NCBI GenBank assembly: GCA_023362775.1
Contig: JALMGJ010000002.1
Coordinates: 35,117,914 to 35,181,913, forward strand
Length of the DNA: 64,000 bases
Direction: 5' to 3'
Source: Charina bottae
Taxonomy: Eukaryota > Chordata > Lepidosauria > Squamata > Charinaidae
A program made the translations under genes and the position numbers. Below are positions 1-9,064 of the stretch, piece after piece (the first letter of the stretch is position 1; each line of letters begins with the position of its first letter). The notes beneath the pieces are model-generated. The model saw nothing but the letters and a program-made list of their open reading frames with translations, was not told the origin of the DNA and did no database searches.

Positions 1-435
1 AACCCCACCATAGAAGGGAAGCAGCAGGGGTGCCTTGGGACATCCACCAATGGAGATCGAACAATTTAGCACCAGGCTGATGGTCATGATGCAAAGCCAA
101 GGTAGAGTTGATGTTCCAGGCAAGCAAAATTGGAACGCCAGTGTTTTTGCAAACACCAACACCAGAGTTGGGGAAACAGCCATAGCAAGATGGTCAGATG
201 ACACAGCCTCTGATTGCTGGAGTCAAAACATGTTTGTGACCTGAGATAAGCAATGTCATAAAACAGAGCAGCCCAAAATGATAAATGGAAAGGGGAGAGA
301 AAGAGAAAATAATGGACTAGATTCTTCCTGCCACATTTGCAGACAGAGGCACTGAGGTGAAGTAGCCTAGTTTTGATTTAGGGCTCAAATGAGAATATAT
401 ATAAATTGCAGGGGTGATTCTCCATGTCTTTTTAG
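1..435 (+). other. V2R-1 intron 3, 3' part
   Basis: No coding exon is seen here. The stretch around 68-95 (a caccaggctgatg motif) and the run towards 435 resemble the sequence before exon 4 of V2R-2 (about 35.88-36.19 kb) and of V2R-5, so this is taken as the end of intron 3 of a receptor gene whose exons 1-3 lie left of the window. Confidence 0.7.
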
Positions 436-666
436 CTCCATCCTTTTCTAAGAAACTTCCAGCTTTACAATCTTTCTGTGGATGAGGTTTATTTGGATGA
501 GAATGGAATTCCTGTTGCTGACATTGATATCATGGACTGGGCGGTATTTCCCAACAAGTCGTCTGCTGGGGTGAAAATTGGGAATACTGAAAAAGAAGAA
601 GTCTCTTCAGATATCAAGTTCTCTATAAATGAGAATGCAATCATATGGCCAACGTCCTTTAACCAG
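436..666 (+). pseudogene. V2R-1 exon 4 (vomeronasal type-2 receptor)
   Basis: This exon encodes the last part of the extracellular ligand-binding lobe (ANF_receptor fold) of a family-C pheromone receptor. It opens with LHPFLRNFQLYN and ends in WPTSFNQ, is preceded by a pyrimidine run and AG, and is followed by GT. It is 77 codons, one more than the 76-codon exon 4 of V2R-2 and V2R-5, and is open throughout. It is labelled a pseudogene only because the next exon of the same gene carries a stop. The match to the paralogous exons in the window is clear; ligand and expression cannot be inferred. Confidence 0.9.
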
Positions 667-1128
667 GTAACCAAGTCTGCCTGTTTGTGGGTTTTATTAT
701 TTATCTATTCCTATGTATCCATCTGATTTTGTGGTTTACCAGTCTTGTCACTCTGATGGAGGGTCTGCGCTGGTAAAAGGACCGGTTGAAGGAGACACTA
801 CTATTTCTCCTGGACCTCTCAAATGTTCAACTGCTGACTGTGAGAATGCCAGTATTATTCTGGGGTAGGATGGAAATCATGTTGTTGGCTAGCCCAATGC
901 TGCTTGTAGCTTGTAAGGAAGTTCAGCAGGCCCACAAAGTCCTTTGACATGGAAGGACTTACTGTAGTGCAACTTACTCAGTGCTTGCTCAGAACTAGAG
1001 TCTGCTTTGTGACTGGGCTGGTAGGAAATTGAGATCCAAGAGATACATCTTGGAAGAAGGCAGAGGCATGAGGATAGGTTATGGTAGATGGTGATCTAGC
1101 AGTTGCTAAGGTAACCTTCCGCTTCCCA
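667..1128 (+). other. V2R-1 intron 4, 5' part
   Basis: Non-coding. It keeps recognisable similarity to intron 4 of V2R-2 and V2R-5 (for example the 'gatggagggtc' block near 757 and the 'ttgctaag' block near 1103), which supports orthologous exon order. Nothing else seen. Confidence 0.7.
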
Positions 1129-1647
1129 TGAAGCAGGTAGGCCCAGTGGGTTTGGATTTTATATTAGAAGCTTAAGTAACATTTCTCTGTTGCAAACATA
1201 AGACAGAGATAGAAGTCTTGCACAATGTTCTTGCATGCATACTAACCCTTGTAACACAAAGGTGCAGACGTTGTAAGTTTCCTAAACTTCCCTAAACTCG
1301 CAGATGGTGTAAGATAACTTCCCCTTTTGTTATCCTGTTTTGCTGTTCTAAGAATAAACTGCTGAGCTTGTGACACGTAAGATGACAACTGCTGATCCTG
1401 TCATATCCTGATTGTCTGAACAATCTGTCTGAACAAGCTGAGTTATGATGTTTTAGATACCACCTGCTAATGTTGTCATATCCTGATTGTATTGATTGCA
1501 AAAGCCTATAAAAGATAGGCTCCGGGTGTGACCCGGTGTTCAGACTTGCTGAGTTATCGCTCTGAACCTTGCTAGCAATAAACCTGTGTTCTCTAATCTC
1601 GCTGGTCTCGCGTCCTGTCATTTGGGAAGGTGAGTTTTCCCGCTACA
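1129..1647 (+). mobile_element. Solo LTR of an endogenous retrovirus-like element
   Basis: A 519-bp block begins TG and ends CA and is flanked by a 4-bp duplication (ccca at 1125-1128 and 1648-1651). Intron 4 of V2R-2 and V2R-5 lacks it and reads straight across, so the insertion limits are supported by paralogues. A TATAAAA box (1507-1513) is followed by an AATAAA signal (1577-1582), as in the U3-R part of an LTR. A 4-bp duplication is typical of gammaretrovirus-like elements; no internal coding sequence remains. Confidence 0.85.
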
Positions 1648-2035
1648 CCCATGCTTCGGACTACACTTCCCACAGTTTCTTACCATTGGCAATTTCAACT
1701 GAAACTGATGGGTCCTGAAATCCAAATCCATGTTGCCTCTCACTGGAAGAAAAAAACCCAGGAGCCTAATGATACCTGGACAGAGGATCCATCAGCCTTT
1801 TCTGAACATTGAGGGGACTCTGGGACCATATCCTGCTGAAATGAAACTGCTCATGGGGGTTTTTCACCAAAACATATCATGTAGAAAATTAGTCTCTGAA
1901 CGAAATATTTTCATTTTATTTGGAAAGAGATCTTGAAAGTATCTTCTTGAGTTCATGAACCCATCTTGGCACTCACTTCCATTTTTAGAAGCAATCCCCT
2001 CATTCATATGTTTCCCTGATTTTCTTTATGTTTAG

Positions 2036-2162
2036 AAGGTGCCTTCTTCTAGATGTACAGAAAGTTGCCTCCCAGGATACACCAAGCTCATGAGAGAGGG
2101 AGCACCGGTTTGCTGCTACGACTGTTCTCCATGTATGGACGGAACAATCTCCACATAGGAAG
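2036..2162 (+). pseudogene. V2R-1 exon 5 with in-frame stop
   Basis: This 127-bp exon encodes the cysteine-rich NCD3G linker between ligand lobe and membrane domain (C-T-E-S-C-x-P-G-Y then [11 protein letters not shown]). Start phase 0 and end phase 1 match the other copies. At 2156-2158 the codon that is CAG in V2R-2 and AAG in V2R-5 is TAG, a nonsense change just before the splice donor GTAGGT. A receptor made from this gene would stop before the membrane domain. The lesion is seen directly; that this exon belongs with exon 6 at 6.5 kb is inferred from order and strand. Confidence 0.92.
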
Positions 2163-2254
2163 GTAGGTGGCTCCAGGACAAAGAAGGAGCACCAGCCTTT
2201 TATTTTAGGGACAACTAGAGTAAGCAAGATTTAATCCCATATGCCGGGATGCTG

Positions 2255-2691
2255 CATCCAGACTCAGGAAACAGATTAAAGACACAGCAAGAATTGTTCA
2301 ATGAAGGTAGGAATTTATTGTGGTGGATGTTTTCACAAATTGCTGAAACAATAAAAAGCGGTCTTGAAAAAGATGGAGATACCTTGAGAAAAATGACAGA
2401 ATTTGAAACACTTATAGAAAGCCAAAATCATCTGTTTGGAGGCATATATAAATTGTTTTTGAAATAGGACATGGAGATGGAACAAATAAACAATTGTATG
2501 ATAAAATGGATGCAAAACTTCAAGGAAATAATCACAGTACAATTCAGAAAAATTACTCCAAGTTATAATTTAAGGGAAAATTGGTATAAAATGTTTTAGA
2601 GATGGTATATAACTACATCAACAATTGGCAAAATAGACAAATCATATAACAATAAATGTTGGAAATACCATGACAAAGAAGGAACATTTTA
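2255..2691 (+). mobile_element. L1 ORF2 3' fragment, part 1
   Basis: The decayed translation (for example IYKLFLK, NCMIKW and YNLRENWYKM with stops between) matches the C-terminal region of the L1 ORF2 seen at 19.4-19.7 kb. It lies in intron 5 of V2R-1. The L1 is interrupted by the Penelope-like block and resumes at 5464. Confidence 0.8.
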
Positions 2692-2791
2692 CCAATTGAA
2701 GAGAATGTTTGTAGCTCATGGTTGAGCTGTGGAGTCCTTGGTGCTCTCTGAGCCTTGTTGTTTTCTTGCAGACGTTTCATTGCCAGACTAG

Positions 2792-3302
2792 GCAACATTT
2801 TATTTTATTTATTTATTTATCTTATTTATACCCCGCCTATCCCCTCCCTAATGGAGGACTCTAGGCGGCTTACAATCAGTACATACATCAAGTTATACAT
2901 CATATTATAATACCCGCGTGATTAGGGAGGGGGTGAGGGAACCGGCTCTTCAATCGCAGGTCGGACTACATGTCCCAGGAACCTTTGCTTCTGAGCCGGC
3001 TGCTGACGTCCAGGAAGTTGATGTTTTTTTGGGATCCGCCGTCCTCTGCCGTCCTCCGCCGCCATCCACGGGAACCAGCTTTCATCTTGGTTCGAGGGCG
3101 ACCCTCCGAAAAGGACACCAGCAAATTGGCCCACGTGAGTGGTCCCCATTTATCTACTTGCCGGTGGCTTTCGATCAGCTGGGTGGGCTGGAGCTGGGGC
3201 TAGTGACGGGAGCTCACCCCACCATGCGGATTCGAACTGCCGACGTTATGGTCGGCAGACTAACGGCTCAGCGGTTTAACCCGCTGTGCCACCGCGCCCC
3301 TT
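2792..3302 (-). mobile_element. tRNA-derived SINE inside the PLE
   Basis: Read on the minus strand it opens with a tRNA-like head (box-B-like gttcgaatccgc on that strand) and ends in a tail with 'aagccgcctagagtcc' and A/T-rich repeats near 2792-2825. It lies between the two halves of a PLE terminal repeat (2700-2790 and 3303-3350), which are contiguous in the other copy at 5350-5460. The middle GC-rich part (3010-3130) I do not recognise. The family name is uncertain. Confidence 0.7.
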
Positions 3303-4025
3303 AGTCTTCAGTGCGAAAAGGAAGTGGGACTTGCTCTCTGTTTATATACCTGTGATAACCCCCAGAGTCAGAATTCCCAACAAAGAAAACCTTCAGGCAA
3401 TTACTGTAAATGATCCATTTATTCAGGATTAGTACACTTCAGGGCAGCAGAAGCCTCGAATAATGGTTTGCGCGCCAAGCAAAACCTTATTAAAGCAATG
3501 GCAAAAAAACACCTGTAAAAGCCAAGCCATAACAAACCAATTCCCACTCCAAAAATCCCCCCTCCCTACGGAATGTTCCACAGGGAGCAGGCGGTTATCA
3601 GGACTCTCCACACGATGCAGAAGGCGAAGTCTCTGAAGCCAAATAGAGCAGACCAGCAACCTACACGTGTAGAAAAGGCAAAAGCATGGCAGACGAAGAT
3701 GTGAGGCTGACAATACCATGGCTTGTCCTGCTTTTGTTGGTGGAGGTGTTGTTCTCTCCTTAGGTGTTCCTTGATTGGACTGTTGTTTGCTGCTGGGATG
3801 ATTGAGTTAATAGTTCCTTGATTAGGGTATATTGTGCTGTTTGATTTTTTCTCTGGTGCTAACCTTGGTGTTAATCTTTGCATATCTGGGTGTTGATTGC
3901 TGGCAAGGAGGTGTTCTGGTCTTTTGGCTTTTCTATTGTCTCTTATGAATGGTATGTAAATGTTGTTTACCTCTATGTGTCTGTTGATGGCTGTTTTGTC
4001 TGAGTGCCAAGCTTCCAGGAATTCT

Positions 4026-4211
4026 CTAGCTTTTTTGGATTTGGCCTGGTCTAATATGCTCAGTTTCCCAGTTGAAAGTATGGTTAAGTCTGTCCATGTG
4101 TTGTGAGATTAAGGAGTTTTCATCATGTCTTCTGACTGCTAGTTGGTGTTCATGGATGCATTCTGCTAGTCTTCTGCCAGTCTGTCCTACATACCTTACT
4201 CTTGGATCCAA
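4026..4211 (-). pseudogene. PLE GIY-YIG endonuclease segment
   Basis: The peptide contains RYVGQTGRRLAECIHEH followed by an RRHD segment, the GIY-YIG nuclease signature at the C-terminus of Penelope-like polymerases. This domain nicks the target for retrotransposition. It is cut off from the polymerase by the GC-rich block at 4206-4543, so it is a relic. Confidence 0.85.
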
Positions 4212-4543
4212 GATGGCGGCTGCAAATCAGCGCGACCGATGACCGCTCCAGGAGAAAAGCCGCAAACCCTGTGAAAACCCACCGAAAATCCCCTAAAATT
4301 TCATCTTGGGGGTTTGGAGAGGTGGTGTTGCCGGTGGTGAGTGGCTTTCTCCGGGGGGAAGAGCTGGGGTGAGGCCTGTGTCCGGGTCGGAGCTCCGTGA
4401 ATCTGCGCGAGGAAGCCCAGTGTACTGCTGAAGACACCGTAGGCTTCCGAAGTTTGTTGGAAGCCGAAAACCGCAGAGGCTTTTGAGGTTCGAGCTGGGC
4501 CGGTGGAGTGAGGCTGGTGGAGCTGGTGGGGGTCAACATCTTC
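4206..4543. other. GC-rich block inserted in the PLE, with YY1-like site
   Basis: A CpG-rich stretch of about 340 bp, unlike its A/T-rich surroundings, separates the PLE polymerase and nuclease parts. It starts (+ strand) with aagatggcggctgc, a good match to the YY1 consensus AAnATGGCGGC, as seen at the 5' end of mammalian L1 and some CpG-island promoters. No coding sense or clear terminal repeats are visible. It might be an L1-type 5' UTR or a processed 5' exon; unresolved. Confidence 0.5.
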
Positions 4544-4544
4544 A

Positions 4545-5153
4545 GTGCAAAAAAGGAGTGGGACTTTCTCTCTGTTTGTAAGAGTCTATTGGTAATTTCT
4601 GAGATGTTTCTGATGTATGGCAGTGTTATCCTTTTCATAGATTCTGTTGGTTGTGTTGTAGTGGGTTGTGTAGTCAGGCACTTTTGAATAAAGTTGCGTG
4701 GGTATCCATTTTGCTGGAAGATGCTGTATAGATGATATGTTTCCTTTTTCTGGTGTTCTGGCTTGCTGCAGTGTTTTAGTGCTTGTCTGAATACTGTTCT
4801 TATACAGGTTCTCTTGTGGGAGGTTGGGTTGTTGCTTTGGTAATGGAGCACTTGGTTAGTGTGGGTGGATTTCCAGTAGACTTGTGTTTCTAGAATGCCC
4901 TTATTTCCTCAACTGATGCGGATGTCCAAGAAGGGTAGTGTGTTGTTCCCTTGTGTTCTTCCCTTATGAATTTTGTTTGATTGAAGATATTGTTGATGGT
5001 TTTATGTGTTTCCTCCAGTTGTTCCTTTTTTATTATTACTAAGGTGTCATCTACATACCGGATCCATACTCTGGGTTGTATACATGGAAGTGCTATCATT
5101 TCTAGACGCTGCATTACAGTCTCTGCTATGACTCCTGAAAGTGGTGATCCCAT
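4545..5153 (-). pseudogene. PLE reverse transcriptase segment
   Basis: The minus-strand translation starts MGSPLSGVIAE and reaches WIRYVDDTLVIIKK, the Penelope RT motifs C (YVDD) and the preceding Gly-Ser-Pro-Leu-Ser block. It continues after a frame break with the linker region (SIFQQNGYP, then KRITLPYIRNISE). Upstream RT motifs are absent, so the copy is 5'-truncated and inactive. Confidence 0.85.
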
Positions 5154-5463
5154 GGGTGTTCCTTTGATTTATTGGTATATTTGTCCATCAAACTGAAAGT
5201 AGGTAGTGAAGCAGAAGTGGATGGGGTCCATGATTCTCGGTATTTTATTTTAGTGTATATCTCTCCTAAGGGGATATACACTCACCTTAGTGTATATCTC
5301 ACCTAAGGGGAGAACAACAACCCCACCAACACAAGCAGGACATGCCAGGGTATATAAACAGAGAGCAAGTCCCACTCCCTTTTCGCACTGAAGATGTTGC
5401 CTAGCCTGGCAATGAAACATCTGCAAGAAAACAGCAAGGCTCTGAGAACACCAAAGACTCCAC

Positions 5464-5580
5464 AAGGAACATTTTATCATCTGTGGTGGTTATGCAAAAA
5501 ACCCTCAAAAGCATTGGAATAAAATACATCAAAATATTCAGAAAAATCCTAAACATAAAAATTGAACTGAAACCACAAAT
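5464..5580 (+). mobile_element. L1 ORF2 3' fragment, part 2
   Basis: The sequence resumes at the 13-bp duplication and encodes FYHLWWLCK, matching FYHMWWTCK in the L1 at 19.66 kb, then IELKPQIF. It continues the fragment that stops at 2691. Confidence 0.8.
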
Positions 5581-5833
5581 ATTCTAGAGCCAGTTTGGTC
5601 TAGTGGTTAAGGTGCTGGGCTAGAAACCAGGAGACTGTGAGTTGTAGTCCCGCCTTAGGCATGAAAGCCGGCAGGGTGACCTTGGGCCAGTCGCTCTCTC
5701 TCAGCCCAACTCACCTCAGAGGGTTGTTGTTGTGGGGGAAAGAGGAGAAGGAAGGAGTATGAGATATGTTCGCTGCCTTGAATTATTTATAAAAATAATA
5801 AAGGCGGGATAGAAAATATATAAATAAATAAAT
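5581..5833 (+). mobile_element. Sauria SINE (full length)
   Basis: The tRNA-like head (gtctagtggttaaggtgctg ... box-B-like gttgtagtcccgcc), the middle (gggtgaccttgggccagtc, cagcccaactcacctcagag) and the BovB-like tail (ttataaaaataataaaggcgg with AAAT repeats) are those of the squamate Sauria SINE. It splits the L1 fragment and is flanked by near-matching 'attct'-containing repeats. Confidence 0.9.
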
Positions 5834-6185
5834 AAGAATTCTTTTTAGGTATAATTCCCGAAAACAAAAATGTAAAACATCACACTATACTACTGACACC
5901 TGCAAGAACAAATTTGGCACAGAACTGGAAGTCACATTTTGTCATGAAGTCAGATTGGGAGGCCAAATTGGAGAATATGCAACAATGGAAATTGACAGTG
6001 TCTACAGGATCTATGATAGAATTCCGACCAAGTTTGAGCAAGAATGACTCCGATACATACTACACATAACACAGCAGGGCAAATTTAGACCTTTGGAACA
6101 TGGTTTTAAAAAAGAAAGTTATGAGACTAATCAAAACTAATAGATGAAAGGATTGAAATAGATGCTACCAAGAATCTTTAATGTT
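5834..6185 (+). mobile_element. L1 ORF2 3' fragment, part 3
   Basis: After the SINE the L1 reading resumes (LLGIIPEN ... TPARTNLAQNWKS, compare ITAARLLYAQNWKN at 19.83 kb) with stops further on. It ends before the CA repeat. Confidence 0.65.
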
Positions 6186-6211
6186 TAAAGTAAAACACAA
6201 ACATACAAGAG

Positions 6212-6240
6212 TACACACACACACAAACACACACACACAG
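6212..6240. repeat. (CA)n microsatellite
   Basis: A run of CA dinucleotides with one AA interruption, within intron 5 of V2R-1. Confidence 0.9.
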
Positions 6241-6536
6241 GTTTGACTTGGAAGGGAAGGGGAGAATGCATTGCTACAGTATTTTTCCATAATGATTTTC
6301 TGCTTTATTCATGCTTAGTAATTATTCCTTTCTATGTTATTCATTTGTCACTATCCAATGTAGACTATTTTTTCCTTTGCATTTCATTATTCTAATAATA
6401 AAAATATTTTTGAAAAAAAAGAAGAAAACAAAGAAAATCTACATTGCACTATCTACATCCTGCTTCTGGTCATTGGTCATGAAGTGCCCAATGCCACTGA
6501 ATCATTGGTTCAACAGCAATTCTTTGTCATTTCCAG

Positions 6537-7447
6537 ATGCAGCCTACTGCAAAAAGTGTCTAGTTACCCAGCATTCCAACAAGAAGCGAGATCAGTGTGT
6601 CCCAAAAGTTATAACTTTCCTGTCCGACAAAGAAGAGTTAGGTCTCATCCTGGCCCTCTTTGCACTTACTTTGTCTCTAGCCACTGCCTTTGTTCTGGGA
6701 ATCTTCATTAAATACCGAGAAACTCCCATAGTGAAAGCCAATAATCGGGATCTCACCTACCTTCTACTGGTCTCCCTCCAGCTTTCTTTCTTGACTTCCC
6801 TGCTCTTCATTGGTCAACCCAAGAAACTGACCTGCCTTCTTCGACAAAGCACCTTCAGTGTTGTCTTCTCAGTTGCTGTGCCTTTTTTGCTGGCCAAGAC
6901 TATCATGGTGGTAGTGCCGTTTCTGGCCACAAAGCCAGGCAGCAGGATGAGGAAATGGTTGGGGAAAAGACTGGCCAACTCCACTGTCTTGTCCTGCTCC
7001 AGTGTTCAGGTGGGCCCCTGCATCATGTGGCTGGGAACCTCTCCCCCATTCCCAGATTCTGACATGCATTCCCAAACAGGACAGATCCTGCTGCAGTGCA
7101 ATGAAGCCTCAGTCACCATGTTCTGCACTGCCCTTGGCTACATGGGCTTTCTGGCTGCCATCTGCTTCTTGGTGGCTTTCCTGGCCCGCAAACTGCCAGG
7201 GACCTTCAACGAAGCCAAGTGGATCACCTTCAGCATGCTGGTTTTCTGCAGCGTTTCGGTCTCCTTTGTGCCCACCTACCTGAGCACCAAAGGGAAATAC
7301 ATGGTGGCTGTGCAGATCTTCTCCATTCTGGCCTCCAGCCTGGGCTTACTGGGCTGCATCTTTGTCCCCGAATGCTACATCATTATCCTGAGACCTGATC
7401 TGAACACCAAGGAGCACTTCGGGGTGAAAAATTATGAGGGGTCTTGA
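6537..7447 (+). pseudogene. V2R-1 exon 6, complete seven-transmembrane domain
   Basis: A 911-bp terminal exon follows a ttccag acceptor and ends in TGA. Its phase (two bases plus 303 codons) fits exon 5. It encodes the end of the cysteine-rich linker (AYCKKC, DQCVP), seven hydrophobic segments starting with [20 protein letters not shown], the second loop with [30 protein letters not shown] in TM6 and the C-terminal [14 protein letters not shown] hallmark of V2Rs. The exon itself has no lesion. It would couple to G proteins in vomeronasal neurons, but the stop in exon 5 implies it is not used unless that exon is bypassed. I judge exon identity certain and gene status probable pseudogene. Confidence 0.93.
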
Positions 7448-7609
7448 TTTTGGTACTTAATTTTTATCCAAATTATTGGTAGTATAAAATAAAATAGTTT
7501 GAAAATAAAGTCCTTTTTATGTGTTCTAAGAAATATTTCTTACCCTTGAGAGGCCTGGAATGCAGGAAGAGTATTTCTATCAGGCCAAACTGTTTAGTTC
7601 AGAAGAAAA

Positions 7610-8045
7610 TCCAACTGGATCGACCACACAAATGTTCTGAGTATGGGAAATGTGTAGCTCAGCTCACAGGCATGCCTTGTGGATCATCAGGGAATTCACA
7701 CCAAAGAGAAGAAATGCTAAGAGTGTGAGAAATATTTTGCTGACCATTCTACCTTCGGATGTCCAGACAAAAGAGCCATCATTAAGTCTGTGTTCCAGTG
7801 GGGGAAAATGTTGTGCTCACCCCTTGCCTTGTTTGGAATATCAGAAAATTCACACTGGAGAGAGGCCAAGCAAACACAGTATGTGTGGCGAGGGGGTAGT
7901 GTCTTTCCCAACAGTCACATATTAAGAGCCTTTACGAAGGTCACACTGAAGAGAAATCCTACCTATGCACAGAGTGTGCAAAATGCTTTTTTTCTTCCTG
8001 CATCAGAGAGGCCACAGACAGAGAGAGCCTTCTGTATGTGAACCT
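7610..8045 (+). pseudogene. C2H2 zinc-finger gene fragment, decayed
   Basis: Three relics of Krueppel-type fingers and linkers can be read in shifting frames: HQGIHTKEKKC-stop-ECEKYF near 7685-7735, YQKIHTGERPSKHSMCG near 7848-7893 and GHTEEKSYLCTECAKCF near 7939-7990. The spacing (84-bp finger period) and the H-T-G-E-K/R-P linker are diagnostic of poly-zinc-finger genes. Frames are broken and a stop interrupts the first linker, so this is a remnant. It lies just 3' of the V2R-1 7TM exon. Confidence 0.8.
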
Positions 8046-8235
8046 CTAGGACGATCAGTTCATTTGAAGGGGAAATTAGAGTCAGGGTTGTAAATCAATG
8101 GGATGATAATCTGGTGTGAGTGTGGGTGGTCCTGCCTTAAAGAACAGAATTCTGCATATCCACTATCAAAGTCTGATCTTCACAACACACCTACGTGGAA
8201 GTGTGGCATGGCTCGAACAAAGGAGATTTCTGAGG

Positions 8236-8279
8236 ACCTAACCCTAACCCTGAGGACCTTAAACCTAACCCTAACCCAA
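8236..8279. repeat. Interstitial telomere-like (CCCTAA)n
   Basis: Two short runs of CCTAACCCTAACCC separated by 'tgaggacctt' lie exactly where the Tc1 coding core is missing. The repeats match the vertebrate telomere unit (TTAGGG on the other strand). Confidence 0.85.
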
Positions 8280-8400
8280 AACACACCAAGTTGTACAACC
8301 ACAGAATGTTTAAAGCAGAAGAAAGTTAATGTTTTGGAATGGCCAATTCAAAGTCCTGATGTTAAACCTAGATAAATATTGTGGAAGGACTTGAAGTTCG

Positions 8401-8750
8401 TTGGAGTCCCACCCAGCCCTTGCCGCATCACCGGTAAGTGCCACTGCCTTGCCTCTCTGCCCCACGATTGAAGCAGCCCCTGCTGCTTGGTCCCGCACCA
8501 CGGCTATGCCACCTGGCCCAGCCCGACGTGGCATGGCCTGGTTTCGTGTTTGCAGGCGGGAGCCAATCGCATGGCTCGTGGGCTGGGTTCGCAGGTGGGA
8601 GCCAATCGCGTGGGCCAGGGGCGAGGTTTGCAGGCGGGATCCAATTGCGTGGGCTGGGGGGTGGGGTTTGCAGGCAGGAGCCAATCGCGCGGGCCGGGGG
8701 GCAGGGAGCCCTGTTGTTGCTGTGTCGCAAAACGATGCATGTCTAAAAGG
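8401..8750. repeat. GC-rich insertion with CCAAT-box minisatellite
   Basis: The block interrupts the Tc1 relic. Between 8550 and 8700 a unit of about 39-40 bp recurs four times, each with a CCAAT box (8563, 8602, 8641, 8681) in a setting like gggagccaatcgcgtgggc and gtttgcaggcggg. The reverse complement of this unit occurs in the hAT element at 12.79-12.83 kb and 15.26-15.32 kb. Not a coding region. Confidence 0.75.
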
Positions 8751-9064
8751 TGTGTCACCAACATGAAAAATTTGGAAATGTCTGACCTAGAGAAATATTG
8801 TGGAATGACACAAGTTCATGCAAGGAAGCCCACCAACATCCCTGAGTTGAAGCTGTTCTGTAAGGAGGAAGAGACCACAATTCCTCCAAGCCGATGTGCA
8901 GAACTGATCAACAGTTATCAGAAATGTTTAACTGCAGTTATTCCTGCTCCAGGGGGGCACACCAGCTACTGAAAGCAAAGTTCACATACTTTTGCCACAC
9001 ACAAATATTTGCTTTGGTTAATTTTCTTCAATTAATAAATGATTAAATATAATTTTGACTCTTT

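Larger units (their letters stand above)
2692..5463 (-). mobile_element. Penelope-like retroelement (PLE), rearranged, with nested insertions
   Basis: The block splits an older L1 fragment and is flanked by a 13-bp direct repeat (aaggaacatttta at 2679-2691 and 5464-5476). On the minus strand it contains, in order, a terminal segment (5300-5463, with a match to 3304-3350 in inverse orientation and to 4540-4585), a Penelope reverse-transcriptase segment and a GIY-YIG endonuclease segment. It is broken by frameshifts, a SINE at its left end and a GC-rich block between the two enzyme parts. Terminal repeats in both orientations and the RT plus GIY-YIG pairing are family hallmarks. Confidence 0.85.
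8208..8972 (+). mobile_element. Tc1/mariner transposon relic, internally deleted and interrupted
   Basis: The start MARTKEISEDL (8208-8240) is the N-terminus of a Tc1-like transposase. The stretch at 8280-8400 (TTECLKQKKVNVLEWPIQSPDVKP) matches the region before the third catalytic acidic residue, and 8812-8972 (VHARKPTNIPELKLFCKEE ... SRCAELINSYQKCL) matches the C-terminus. The DNA-binding domain and catalytic core are missing, replaced by telomere-like repeats, and a GC-rich block sits in the last third. A 25-bp near-duplicate (acctagaNaaatattgtggaa) flanks that block at about 8368-8392 and 8783-8807. Confidence 0.85.

Noticed and set aside
5581..5660. tRNA gene candidates at SINE heads (also 2.8-3.3, 31.5, 35.5 and 38.6 kb)
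   Set aside because: They have box-A/B-like sequence but continue into SINE bodies and tails and lack a good cloverleaf; they are tRNA-derived SINEs.
6311..6536. 5' extension of the open frame before V2R-1 exon 6 as an alternative start
   Set aside because: The stretch is intronic, A/T-rich and unlike any receptor sequence; the conserved ttccag acceptor at 6531-6536 marks the exon start.
8236..8279. A telomere or chromosome end
   Set aside because: Only a few repeat units, embedded in transposon sequence with genes on both sides; interstitial filler is the better reading.
8487..8972. 161-codon frame as a gene
   Set aside because: It merges the GC-rich insertion with the C-terminal Tc1 transposase; a chance fusion frame within a transposon relic.
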